NCBI GenBank assembly: GCA_022567365.1
Contig: JADFHG010000014.1
Location: 1 to 15,253 of the forward strand
Direction: 5' to 3'
Origin: Planctomycetota bacterium
GTDB lineage: Bacteria; Planctomycetota; Phycisphaerae; UBA1845
Length of the DNA stretch: 15,253 nt
Shown here piece after piece: positions 5,819 through 13,363 of this stretch. How positions within the stretch are numbered: the stretch's first letter is position 1; each line of letters starts with the position of its first letter. The notes beneath the pieces are model-generated. The model saw only the letters and a program-made list of their open reading frames with translations, was not told where the DNA came from and searched no databases. The position numbers and the translations under genes were made by a program.

Positions 5819-6351
5819 TGAAACGAAAGTCTTCCAAGAACGGGCGTGAGGCAAGGAAGCTGGAGCTGGCGTCGCTTGTCGCGGAATGCGTGGAGATCCG
5901 CACGATCGCGCAAGTGAGCTTTTCTGCGAGCCTCGGCAGTCTCCGTGACGAGCTACCAGATCAGATTGAGTTGGGTGTCAACGTAGAGACTGGGTTCAAC
6001 CGGGCGGACAAGACGATTTTCGTGCGCACGCGTTTTCGATTTGCAGCGCGTTACGACGCCGCGGAAGAGGACGCTGTGTGCATCCAGGCATGCTACTTCC
6101 TGCACTATTCAGTACCGACATTCGAGGGGATTCGCAAGGCCAACGTGGTCGCTTTTGGTGAGCTGAACGGCGTGCATAATGCGTGGCCATATTGGCGAGA
6201 ATTCGTCCAGAGTGCAACGACGCGCCTGGGACTCGCCCCGTTGACGTTGCCAGTCCAGAGACCCGTGACTGCGTCGGGGGCGAGTCGGAAACGATCTCTT
6301 GTGCGACCGGTGACGCGCCGCGGAAAGAGGGCTCATCTGCCCGCGACTTAG
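5818..6351 (+). CDS. SecB-like chaperone of a TAC system
   Basis: A 177-residue protein starting at ATG 5818, whose A is the last base of the antitoxin TAA, so translation is coupled. The SecB-like core covers about residues 20-147: strand-rich DQIELGVNVETGFNR and TIFVRTRFRFAARY, then CYFLHYSV, and the C-terminal block FGELNGVHNAWPYWREFVQ followed by TTRLGLAPLTLP, which matches the SecB pattern of a helix ahead of GLPPLxLP. The gene order and sizes (129/132/177) resemble the Mycobacterium tuberculosis HigB1-HigA1-Rv1957 system, where the chaperone stabilises the antitoxin. A basic tail after residue 150 (SRKRSLVRPVTRRGKR) is unusual, since classical SecB proteins are acidic. It probably serves the antitoxin rather than general export. 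Confidence 0.82.
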   Translation: MKRKSSKNGREARKLELASLVAECVEIRTIAQVSFSASLGSLRDELPDQIELGVNVETGFNRADKTIFVRTRFRFAARYDAAEEDAVCIQACYFLHYSVPTFEGIRKANVVAFGELNGVHNAWPYWREFVQSATTRLGLAPLTLPVQRPVTASGASRKRSLVRPVTRRGKRAHLPAT

Positions 6352-6360
6352 GATGCGAGT

Positions 6361-6397
6361 AGTGTCAACTCGGTGACACTAATTGTATCACTGATAC
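6361..6397. repeat. Two small perfect palindromes after the TAC operon
   Basis: AGTGTCA (6361-6367) and TGACACT (6374-6380) form a 7-bp inverted repeat with a 6-nt spacer, starting 10 nt after the chaperone stop. GTATCA (6385-6390) and TGATAC (6392-6397) form a second palindrome right after it. No T-run follows, so protein binding is as likely as termination. The region 6352-6668 has no gene I can support. Confidence 0.45.
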
Positions 6398-6604
6398 GAA
6401 ATGAGTTGAAAACGGGCAACAAGCATCCGATGATCTTCTCGGACGGAGAATTCGGGAACGCAACTGATTCCGCCCGGCGCTATCATGACGGCGCTCGCGA
6501 TCTCATGCCAAGTGCCCCGGCGGAATCGTGCGACGGGCTGCGCATGCGTGAAGGCTGCTTGGTCCTGCGTACATGGGCGAGCCTTGCGCCAGTCTGTGGT
6601 ATCG

Positions 6605-6622
6605 CGCGGGCTGAAGCCCGCG
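6605..6622. repeat. REP-like hairpin (GCGGGCTGAAGCCCGC)
   Basis: CGCGGGCT and AGCCCGCG form an 8-bp perfect stem with a 2-nt loop (or 7 bp with a TGAA tetraloop). It lies between the convergent TAC operon and ROK kinase gene, 47 nt beyond the ROK stop, so it may help end that transcript. It resembles the repeat at 9386-9430 in its GGGCT(N)AGCCC-type core. Confidence 0.55.
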
Positions 6623-6668
6623 GCTCGGTTGATTCGTCGAAACACGCGACATTGCGCGTGATGCCGAG

Positions 6669-7706
6669 CTAGCCTCCCGCCGCGCCGCGCGCGCGCCATG
6701 CGAGGCCGGCGGCGCCGATCATGCCGGCGTCGTAGCCGAGTTCGGCGAGGACGATCTCGGGTTGGTCGTTGTGCAGCTTCCACGTCTGCTTGGCAAGGTG
6801 CGCCCGGACCGGATCGAGGAGCAGGGCGCCGGACTGTGCCATGCCGCCGCCTAGGATCACCCGCGCCGGGTTCAGCGTGTGTTGGATGTTGACGCACGCG
6901 ATCGCCAGATACATGCACGCCTCGTCCCAGATGCGCATGCACAGCTCGTCCCCGGCGCGAACCGCCTCCGCCACGGCGGCTGCATCGACTATGGCGGCTG
7001 CGGCGAGTCCGTCGGCCACGGTGGTTGCATCGACTCCGGCGGCCGCATCGTTTGCGTCGGCCCTTTCCACCAAATGTGCCAATGTACTGGCACTTCCCGA
7101 TCGGATCGCCGACGCGACCCGGCGTGCCACACCGGACGCCGATGAATACTGCTCGAGGCAGCCCTTCTGTCCGCAGCCACAGGCGAGCCCGTCGGCCACG
7201 ACGATCGTGTGGCCAAGCTCGGCGGCGTTGTCGAAATGACCGTGTAGCAGTTGGCCTGCGAGGATGACGCCCGCTCCGACGCCGGTGCCGAGTGTCAGCA
7301 TGACGACGTCTTGCACGCCGCGTCCTGCGCCGGCCCAGTATTCGCCGAATGCGGCCGCATTTCCGTCGTTGTCGAACGCGACCGGCAGCTCGAGCCGCCG
7401 ACTCAGCAGGTCTCGAATTGGAACGTCATGCCAACCGGGCAGATTGGCCGCGTTGATGACGCGACCGGCGGCACGATCCATCGGACCGGGGCAGCCAATG
7501 CCCGCGCCGACCAGATGTACCGAGTCGCCGCGCTCAGAGCGCATTTCGTCGACGGCGGCGGCGATGAGTTCAACGGTTGCATCGGGTCCGATGGCGGGGT
7601 CATACTGCGACACGCGGCGAGAAAGCGGGCTGCCGTTCGCATCGATCAGCGCGGTTTTGACGTTCGTGCCGCCGAGGTCGATGCCGATGGTCGCCGGGGT
7701 GGTCAC
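6669..7706 (-). CDS. ROK-family sugar kinase (glucokinase-like)
   Basis: A 345-residue ROK kinase, most likely an ATP-dependent glucokinase or N-acetyl-sugar kinase. The motifs are the phosphate-binding DLGGTN (10-15), GCPGPMD (71-77), catalytic Asp114 in FDNDGN, the adenosine/phosphate motif LTLGTGVGAG (138-147), sugar-binding Glu163 and the ROK zinc site His166/Cys176/Cys178/Cys183 in CGCGQKGCLE. The start is GTG at 7706, whose GTGA overlaps the serA stop. This puts the nucleotide-binding motif at the expected distance. A much longer open frame upstream is only the serA shadow. Residues about 217-250 are an alanine-rich low-complexity insert. ROK substrates vary, so glucose is not certain. 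It is the last gene of the minus-strand run. Confidence 0.9.
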   Translation of the reverse strand: MTTPATIGIDLGGTNVKTALIDANGSPLSRRVSQYDPAIGPDATVELIAAAVDEMRSERGDSVHLVGAGIGCPGPMDRAAGRVINAANLPGWHDVPIRDLLSRRLELPVAFDNDGNAAAFGEYWAGAGRGVQDVVMLTLGTGVGAGVILAGQLLHGHFDNAAELGHTIVVADGLACGCGQKGCLEQYSSASGVARRVASAIRSGSASTLAHLVERADANDAAAGVDATTVADGLAAAAIVDAAAVAEAVRAGDELCMRIWDEACMYLAIACVNIQHTLNPARVILGGGMAQSGALLLDPVRAHLAKQTWKLHNDQPEIVLAELGYDAGMIGAAGLAWRARGAAGG

Positions 7707-9316
7707 GCGTCGATCCGCGGTTTGGGCACCGGCGCGAGCGTGACCGAGTGTACCGATAGGATGTGTTCGCTCGCCGCGCGGAGCGTCGCGCGCATCTCGT
7801 CGGGCATGGGTTGGTCGAGCTTGAGGAGCATGAGCGCGGTGTTGCCCCGGCTCGAGAGGGCCATGTCGGCGATGTTGATCCCGGCGTCGCCGAACCGCTG
7901 CCCGACGAGCCCGATGACCCCGGGCTTGTCGTCGTTGAAGATGAGGACGATCGAACGCTCGGGCACGATCTCCATTCTGTAGCCGTTGATCGCGAGCATT
8001 CGTGGGCGATTGTCCGCGAAGACGGCGCCTTCGGCTTTGTGCGATTTGCCGTGAGACTCGACCGAGACAATGATGGATTCGACGTGTCCGGGTCGGAGCG
8101 AATGGGCGATATGGTCGACTTCGATGCCGCGTTTCTCGGCCTGCTCGCGGGCGTTGACGAGGTTGAGCCTGCCGCTGAGCCGCGGTCCGACGACGGCTGC
8201 CATCGCCTGCCACGCGAGCGTTCGTCCGATGTCGTGGAGCGAATCGCCGTAGGTTTTGACGACGATGCGATCGACACCCTCGGGGCACCACGTCGATAGC
8301 ACCGTGCCCAGGCGCGTCGCGAGATCGATATAGGCCTTCGCCCGGGGCGAGAGGCTCTTGGGCAAACCCGTGACGTTGACCGCCGAGCGGATGTCGCCGG
8401 TGAGCACGTAGGCCAACAGCGCATCGACCGCGTCGATCGCCACCTGGGTCTGCGCCTCCTCCGTCGATGCGGCGAGGTGCGGCGTGAGCACGACGTTCTT
8501 GGCCGAAAGAAGCGGACTGTCTGTCGGCGGCTCGTGTTCATATACGTCGATGGCCGCACCGCTCAAGTGGCCGCGATCAAGCGCATCGGCCAGCGCGGTC
8601 TCGTCGACGAGGGCGCCCCGCGCACAGTTGACCAATTTTGCTCCGGGCTTCATGACGGCGATCGAGTCCGCGCCGATCAGGTGGCGGGTTTCGTCGGAGA
8701 GGGTCGTATGGAGCGTCACGCAGTCGGACTGGGCCAGCAGATCGTTCAGATCGCGCGCCATTTTCACGGCGCCGTCCAGCGCGGTCTCTCCGGCTACGAA
8801 GGGATCAAAAGCGACGACCGTCATTTCAAATGCCAGCGCACGGGCTGCAACCGCCCTGCCGATCCGGCCGAAACCGACGATTCCCAGGGTTCGCCCGGAG
8901 AGCTGGCCGCCTTTGAATTCGCTGCGTTGCCATTTTCCATCGCGCACGTGTCGATGGGCATCCGGGATGCGGCGGTGCAGGGCAAGCATGAGGGCAAGGG
9001 TGTGTTCGGCCGTCGAGATGGTATTCGCGTCGGGCGTGTTGAGCACGAGCACGCCGGCCGCCGTCGCGGCGTTCAGGTCGATGTTGTCCACGCCGACGCC
9101 GGCCCGCGCGATGGCGAGGAGCTTGCCGGGATTGGCGAGCACCTCGGCGGTAATCTTGACGGCCGAGCGGATGAGCATGCCGTCATAATCGCCGACGATA
9201 CCCGCGAGTTCCTCCGGCGACAGCCCCTGGCGAACGTCGAAGGTGACACCGTCTGTCTCCCGCATCCGTTCCAGACCCGCCTCGGCGATTTTGTCGGCCA
9301 CGAGAATTCGTTTCAT
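7703..9316 (-). CDS. serA: D-3-phosphoglycerate dehydrogenase
   Basis: A 537-residue protein that oxidises 3-phosphoglycerate with NAD+ in the first step of serine synthesis in the cytosol. It has the Rossmann motif GIVGFGRIGRAVAARA (GxGxxG at 148-153), catalytic Arg233 in NCARGALVDE, Glu262 in YEHEPP and His280 in LTPHLAAST. After about residue 310 comes the allosteric substrate-binding (ASB) domain of the long type, and residues about 454-537 are an ACT domain (KPGVIGLVGQRFGDAGINIA) that may bind serine. The length fits the long SerA class of about 525-540 residues. The start at 9316 gives the usual N-terminus (MKRILVADKI); the open frame upstream is repeat-derived. Its stop overlaps the ROK kinase start by 4 nt. 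The ribosome site is weak. Confidence 0.96.
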   Translation of the reverse strand: MKRILVADKIAEAGLERMRETDGVTFDVRQGLSPEELAGIVGDYDGMLIRSAVKITAEVLANPGKLLAIARAGVGVDNIDLNAATAAGVLVLNTPDANTISTAEHTLALMLALHRRIPDAHRHVRDGKWQRSEFKGGQLSGRTLGIVGFGRIGRAVAARALAFEMTVVAFDPFVAGETALDGAVKMARDLNDLLAQSDCVTLHTTLSDETRHLIGADSIAVMKPGAKLVNCARGALVDETALADALDRGHLSGAAIDVYEHEPPTDSPLLSAKNVVLTPHLAASTEEAQTQVAIDAVDALLAYVLTGDIRSAVNVTGLPKSLSPRAKAYIDLATRLGTVLSTWCPEGVDRIVVKTYGDSLHDIGRTLAWQAMAAVVGPRLSGRLNLVNAREQAEKRGIEVDHIAHSLRPGHVESIIVSVESHGKSHKAEGAVFADNRPRMLAINGYRMEIVPERSIVLIFNDDKPGVIGLVGQRFGDAGINIADMALSSRGNTALMLLKLDQPMPDEMRATLRAASEHILSVHSVTLAPVPKPRIDA

Positions 9317-9385
9317 GGCTGTTGTCTCGAATGGTGTCCGCGGTTCATGGTCGGTGCGCGCGGCCCGGCGAATCGTAGACGCGTC

Positions 9386-9430
9386 CCACGGGCTAACGCC
9401 CGTGGCTACGTTCTGTCGCCCCTGCGGGGC
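9386..9430. repeat. REP-like double hairpin between rseP and serA
   Basis: CCACGGGC (9386-9393) and GCCCGTGG (9398-9405) form a perfect 8-bp stem with a TAAC loop. Twelve bases later GCCCC (9418-9422) and GGGGC (9426-9430) form a second, short hairpin. Repeats with this sequence are widespread and multicopy in planctomycete genomes. It lies in the 158-nt gap between rseP and serA and could reduce read-through or stabilise the upstream message. Confidence 0.65.
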
Positions 9431-9474
9431 TATCTTTCGACGCTCCTTTGGACGGGCTGTCTTGGTCCCGCCGG

Positions 9475-11973
9475 TCAACCCCAGATCTGCAGGGCGTCGT
9501 TGAACGTGACGAATATGAACGCGCTGATGATGAGCACCAGCCCGACCATTTGCGTCGCCACCTGCACGCGGAGACTCACCGGGCTTCCTTTGATCTTCTC
9601 GACAATCAGAAAGACCATCAGCCCGCCGTCCACGATGGGCAGGGGCAGGAAGTTCAGCACGGCGAGGTTCACCGAAATGAGGGCGAGGAAGAAGAGGAAC
9701 TTCATGGGGCCGGCGTGTCGCGCGACGTCGCCGCCGATTTTCACGATGCCCAGCGGACCGGACATGTTCTCCATGCCGACGGTTCCCGACGTCAGTGCGG
9801 AGATGCTGCGATAGACGATCCGAATGAAGTAATAGGTCTTCTGCAGCCCCATGCCGATCGCGTCGATCGCGCTGTCCGCCTGAAGGAGCTTCATCTCGGT
9901 GTTGAGCGCCACCTTCGGTCTATACCGAACTCGGCCCAACCACGGATCGACCATGGCTTCGTCGATTTCGATCTCGGCGACCATGGTGTCCGCAGCCGGG
10001 TTCGGTCGATACGTCACCTTGGCCCGCGACTTGCCTTCGTCCAGGAGCTGAGTGAGCAATTCGCGGAGTCCCTCGTGATGGCCGATGCGCACGTCTTCCA
10101 TCCCGCGGCGCGTCTTCATGTGGACGAACCCGCGGTCGGCCATGCTGAGGATTTCGGCCTCCGGTCCAACCCCCAGCTCGGTGCGCACGCAGCGCGGGAT
10201 CGGCATCCGGACGGTGTAGCGCTGTCCGGAGTCGTCTTCGCAGACGACCTCGGCGTCCGATCCTGCCACTTCGCGGAACCGATCGATGAGATCCTGCCAC
10301 CGCGCGATCGCCTGCCCGTCAACGGAGACAATCATGGAACCGCCACGGATGCCCGCCGCCGCGGCCGGACTTTGCCGACCGTTGATCGTCTCCACGACTT
10401 CCCCGACGCGCACGAAGTCCTCGGCGATCAGGCGGATGTTCGCGCCGATCGTGCCGGGTGCGTCGGGACGGAGCACGGTCGTCAGCTTTGACCCGTCGAG
10501 TTTGCCGAATACTGCTTTGATTCGGCGACCGGCTTTCTTGCGCACCGCACCGCTGACCTGCGCCGCCGTTGGGTTCTCGACGCCGTCGAGCTTCAAGACT
10601 GTAAAGCCGTTGGCGATGCCGGCTTCGGCGGCTTGTCCGTTTTCGCGCACGTCAACGAATTTGGCGCGGGGACCGCCCTTGGTTTGCTCGTCCTCGGGAA
10701 TCTTCACGCAGCGGGCTTGCACCGTTGGTCGACCCTTCTTCTTTCGCTCGGGCGACACGAAGCCCGTGACCGACTCGCCGTTCGGTTTTCGGACGGCGAA
10801 TTCGATCTGCTGGCCGGGACAATCGCGGATCAGCCGGGCGATCCATGAATGCGTCGGATGGGTTTTCTCGCCCCACTTGAGGATGGTGTCGCCGACCTCG
10901 ATGCCGGCCTTGGCCGCGATTCCGTCTGGATCGACCGTGTCGAAACGCGCCAGCGGAGTCAGCCCCAGGAGATGAACCGGAGGCGCCGCCAGCGGGGCGC
11001 TGCGGACCGAACTCACCGGAAACAGGGCGACGTTCGGCGGTATCTTTACGGACACGCGTTTCACGGGCGCGTTCGGGTCGTCGGGATCGCCTCGCTCGAC
11101 GACGGCGTTGCCGCTGCCGTACGCGAGCATTTTGAACATGACGTCGATGTTTTGGTCCGTGACGGGCTGACCCTCGATCTCGACAAGCACGTCATTCATA
11201 CGCGGAGACGAGGGATCGTCCTTGTCGAAGCCCGGGGCGACCCAACCGATGGTCTGGGTGATGCCGGGCTGGATGCCGATCTGGCCGTGTCCGAGTTCGG
11301 GCTTGTGTTCCGGCTTGACGGGTATCCGGATGCGAACTCCGTCGCGTTCGATAATGAAGCTGAGCGGTTCGTGGGGTGTGGCCAGCAGCACCGCGGTGCT
11401 CACACTATTGAAGTCGAGGATCCGCTCGTCGTTGATCTGCTTGATGTCGTCGCCCCGGCGTAGGCCGGCGACGTCGGCGGCGGAGTCGGGTTCCACGAAT
11501 CCGATCTTGGTCGTCGGCACGTCGAGCCCGACCATAAACACGATGACGAACAGGATGAACGCGAAAATGGCGTTCATGATGACCCCCGCGGAGACGATGG
11601 CCATTCGGTGGGAGACCGGCTTGTGGGCGAAGGAGCGCGGATCTTCCTTGAACTTGAGCTCGTTCGCTTTGTCGTCGAAGTCTTCCTGGCCGAGCATCTT
11701 CACGTATCCGCCCAGCGGAAGCATGTTGAACGAATAGCGCGTCTCGCCTCGGGTGAATCCGAACAGTTCCTTGCCGAAACCGATCGCGAACTTTATGACG
11801 CGCACCCCGGCCCATTTCGCGACGGCGAAGTGCCCGAGTTCGTGTACGAAGACGATGAACGAGAAGCCGAGCAGCATGAGCGCGATCGGCCAGATCTTGT
11901 CCCATATGACGAAAGCAAAGGAATCCGTCGTCGCCTCGGCCAGTAATCCCGCGCCTATCAACAGGCTGTGCAT
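9475..11973 (-). CDS. rseP: RseP-type site-2 protease with multiple PDZ domains
   Basis: An 832-residue intramembrane zinc metalloprotease (peptidase family M50B), which cuts membrane-bound anti-sigma factors or signal peptides. The zinc motif HELGH (44-48) lies in the first membrane segment, membrane segments follow at about 122-150, and NFLPLPIVDGG (774-784, zinc ligand Asp782) plus a final segment (about 806-825) close the protein. The 600-residue middle part holds several PDZ-like units, at about 157-225, 342-400, 437-490 and 521-590, with a weaker one at 236-310. RseP of E. coli has 450 residues and two PDZ domains, so this one is much longer. The start at 11973 has GGGAGG 7 nt upstream, and the gene overlaps the end of dxr by 16 nt, a common bacterial pairing. 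Confidence 0.93.
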   Translation of the reverse strand: MHSLLIGAGLLAEATTDSFAFVIWDKIWPIALMLLGFSFIVFVHELGHFAVAKWAGVRVIKFAIGFGKELFGFTRGETRYSFNMLPLGGYVKMLGQEDFDDKANELKFKEDPRSFAHKPVSHRMAIVSAGVIMNAIFAFILFVIVFMVGLDVPTTKIGFVEPDSAADVAGLRRGDDIKQINDERILDFNSVSTAVLLATPHEPLSFIIERDGVRIRIPVKPEHKPELGHGQIGIQPGITQTIGWVAPGFDKDDPSSPRMNDVLVEIEGQPVTDQNIDVMFKMLAYGSGNAVVERGDPDDPNAPVKRVSVKIPPNVALFPVSSVRSAPLAAPPVHLLGLTPLARFDTVDPDGIAAKAGIEVGDTILKWGEKTHPTHSWIARLIRDCPGQQIEFAVRKPNGESVTGFVSPERKKKGRPTVQARCVKIPEDEQTKGGPRAKFVDVRENGQAAEAGIANGFTVLKLDGVENPTAAQVSGAVRKKAGRRIKAVFGKLDGSKLTTVLRPDAPGTIGANIRLIAEDFVRVGEVVETINGRQSPAAAAGIRGGSMIVSVDGQAIARWQDLIDRFREVAGSDAEVVCEDDSGQRYTVRMPIPRCVRTELGVGPEAEILSMADRGFVHMKTRRGMEDVRIGHHEGLRELLTQLLDEGKSRAKVTYRPNPAADTMVAEIEIDEAMVDPWLGRVRYRPKVALNTEMKLLQADSAIDAIGMGLQKTYYFIRIVYRSISALTSGTVGMENMSGPLGIVKIGGDVARHAGPMKFLFFLALISVNLAVLNFLPLPIVDGGLMVFLIVEKIKGSPVSLRVQVATQMVGLVLIISAFIFVTFNDALQIWG

Positions 11974-13109
11974 CGAGCAACCTCCCCCCGCGCCCACCGA
12001 TCCGCCTCGAGTAGATCGGACAGGCCTGGAGCTGCAACAAAATCATGTTCGTCAAGCGCCCGCTCCACATGACGGGCAATGTCCAGAAAACCAATCGCAG
12101 CCGCGCGAAATAGCTCGACTGCGGTCTCGTTCGCCGCGTTGAGCACCGCCCCCGCGGTGCCGCCGCGCCGCGCGACTGCGTGGCCCAGCTCGATCGCCGG
12201 AAAACGCTCCGGGTCCGGCGGTTCGAAGTTCAGTTGACCGAGCGACGGCAGATCGAGGCGGCTGACGGGGCACGTGCGCCGCGCTGGATACGTCAGCGCG
12301 TATTGAATCGGCGTTCGCATATCCGGTGTGCCCATCTGCGCGATCATCGAACCGTCGCGAAACTCGACGACGGAGTGGACGATCGACTCCGGGTGAATGA
12401 CGACGTCGATCTGGTCGGCACCCAGCCCGAACAGCCACTTGGCCTCGACGATCTCCAGGGCCTTGTTCATCATTGTAGCCGAGTCGATCGTAATCTTCGG
12501 ACCCATGTTCCACGTCGGGTGCCTAAGCGCGTCTTCGACCGTCGCCGATTCCATGGCGTCAAACGACCACGTCCGAAAGGGTCCGCCCGACGCCGTCAGG
12601 TGAATCCGACGGACGTCCTCGGTCCGTCCCGCCTGCAGCGCCTGAAAAACGGCCGAATGCTCGCTGTCCACCGGGATGACCGTCGCTCCGGTCCGTGCGG
12701 CGAGCGGCATGACCAGCGAACCGGCGATGACCAGCGCCTCCTTGTTCGCGAGCGCGACCCGCCGGCCGAGCTCCACGGCGCGAAGCGTGGCTTTGAGCCC
12801 GCCGGTTCCGACCACGGCGCTCACGACGCACTCGCAATCGGCGGCATTGACGAGCGCGACGAGCGCGTCCTCGCCGCTGAACACCGTCGGTGCGTAGTTC
12901 AGGGCACGCTCGAGTTCGGTTGCGGCGCCTTCGTCGGCGATCGCCAGGAAACCCGGTCGCAGCTTGTCCGCTTGTGCCGCGAGATCGACCGCGCTGGAAC
13001 CGGCGGCCAATCCGACCACTTCCCATTCGTCGCGCAGTCCATCGGCGACCTCGATCGTGCTCTTGCCGATCGAACCCGTGGACCCCAGGATGATCATGCG
13101 TTTCTTCAT
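11958..13109 (-). CDS. dxr: 1-deoxy-D-xylulose 5-phosphate reductoisomerase
   Basis: A 383-residue enzyme that converts DXP to 2-C-methyl-D-erythritol 4-phosphate with NADPH, the first committed step of the MEP isoprenoid pathway and the target of fosmidomycin. Visible are the NADPH motif GSTGSIG (9-15), ALANKEALVIAG (119-130), metal ligands Asp148 and Glu150 in PVDSEHSAVFQ, the substrate loop TASGGPFR, HPTWNMGPKITIDSATMMNK, IHPESIVHS and the C-terminal NAANETAVELF. The length is normal (about 390). I chose ATG 13109 (MKKRMIILGS), although its ribosome site is poor. GTG 13127 would add six residues and ATG 13097 would remove four. It is the first gene of the minus-strand run, so a promoter should lie in 13110-13300 reading leftward. 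Confidence 0.96.
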   Translation of the reverse strand: MKKRMIILGSTGSIGKSTIEVADGLRDEWEVVGLAAGSSAVDLAAQADKLRPGFLAIADEGAATELERALNYAPTVFSGEDALVALVNAADCECVVSAVVGTGGLKATLRAVELGRRVALANKEALVIAGSLVMPLAARTGATVIPVDSEHSAVFQALQAGRTEDVRRIHLTASGGPFRTWSFDAMESATVEDALRHPTWNMGPKITIDSATMMNKALEIVEAKWLFGLGADQIDVVIHPESIVHSVVEFRDGSMIAQMGTPDMRTPIQYALTYPARRTCPVSRLDLPSLGQLNFEPPDPERFPAIELGHAVARRGGTAGAVLNAANETAVELFRAAAIGFLDIARHVERALDEHDFVAAPGLSDLLEADRWARGEVARCTAC

Positions 13110-13159
13110 AATGTCGCCGGATCGCACGAACCCACGCCGAACATGCGTTCCCCTGACAG

Positions 13160-13267
13160 CCTGTTGAGGACATCAATTCTTGGGTGAGGCACCGGCACCC
13201 GCGAGCGGGCCGGCCCGTCGCCGGTCAAAACACTGGCTGGAACCCGGTGCCACACTTTTTCAACAGG
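13160..13267. repeat. MITE-like element with nested inverted repeats
   Basis: CCTGTTGA (13160-13167) and TCAACAGG (13260-13267) are inverted ends enclosing about 92 nt. Inside, GGCACCGG (13188-13195) and CCGGTGCC (13244-13251) form another inverted pair. The right end extends as CCTGTTGAAAAAGTG on the minus strand, and the same 15-mer occurs on the plus strand at 15084-15098. It is non-coding and sits just upstream of dxr, so it may contain or displace that gene's promoter. Confidence 0.55.
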
Positions 13268-13303
13268 CCGCTAATGTAGCTTGTCACGCGGTCTGCATCT
13301 TAT

Positions 13304-13363
13304 CCGAACCGCGACCGTAAGGGAGCGGACCAAGGAAACCGCTCTCCTACGGTCACGGTTCGG
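13304..13363. repeat. Long hairpin repeat, copy 1 (CCGAACCGCGACCG family)
   Basis: The left arm (13304-13328) and right arm (13339-13363) are 25 nt each and complementary at 22 positions, with a 10-nt loop. The left arm matches that of the copy at 15137 at 24 of 25 positions. It probably belongs to a non-autonomous, multicopy palindromic repeat family. It lies between the divergent dxr and NUDIX genes. Confidence 0.75.

Noticed and set aside
6373..6672. Plus-strand open frame of 99 residues after the TAC operon
   Set aside because: It starts inside a palindrome, runs through the REP-like hairpin and overlaps the end of the ROK gene, with no ribosome site or family resemblance.
9317..9478. 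54-residue N-terminal extension of SerA
   Set aside because: It would translate the REP-like repeat, and SerA proteins begin at the MKRILVADK position.
13304..13363. CRISPR-like repeat
   Set aside because: Only two widely separated copies exist, each an internal hairpin; there are no regularly spaced repeats and spacers and no cas genes.
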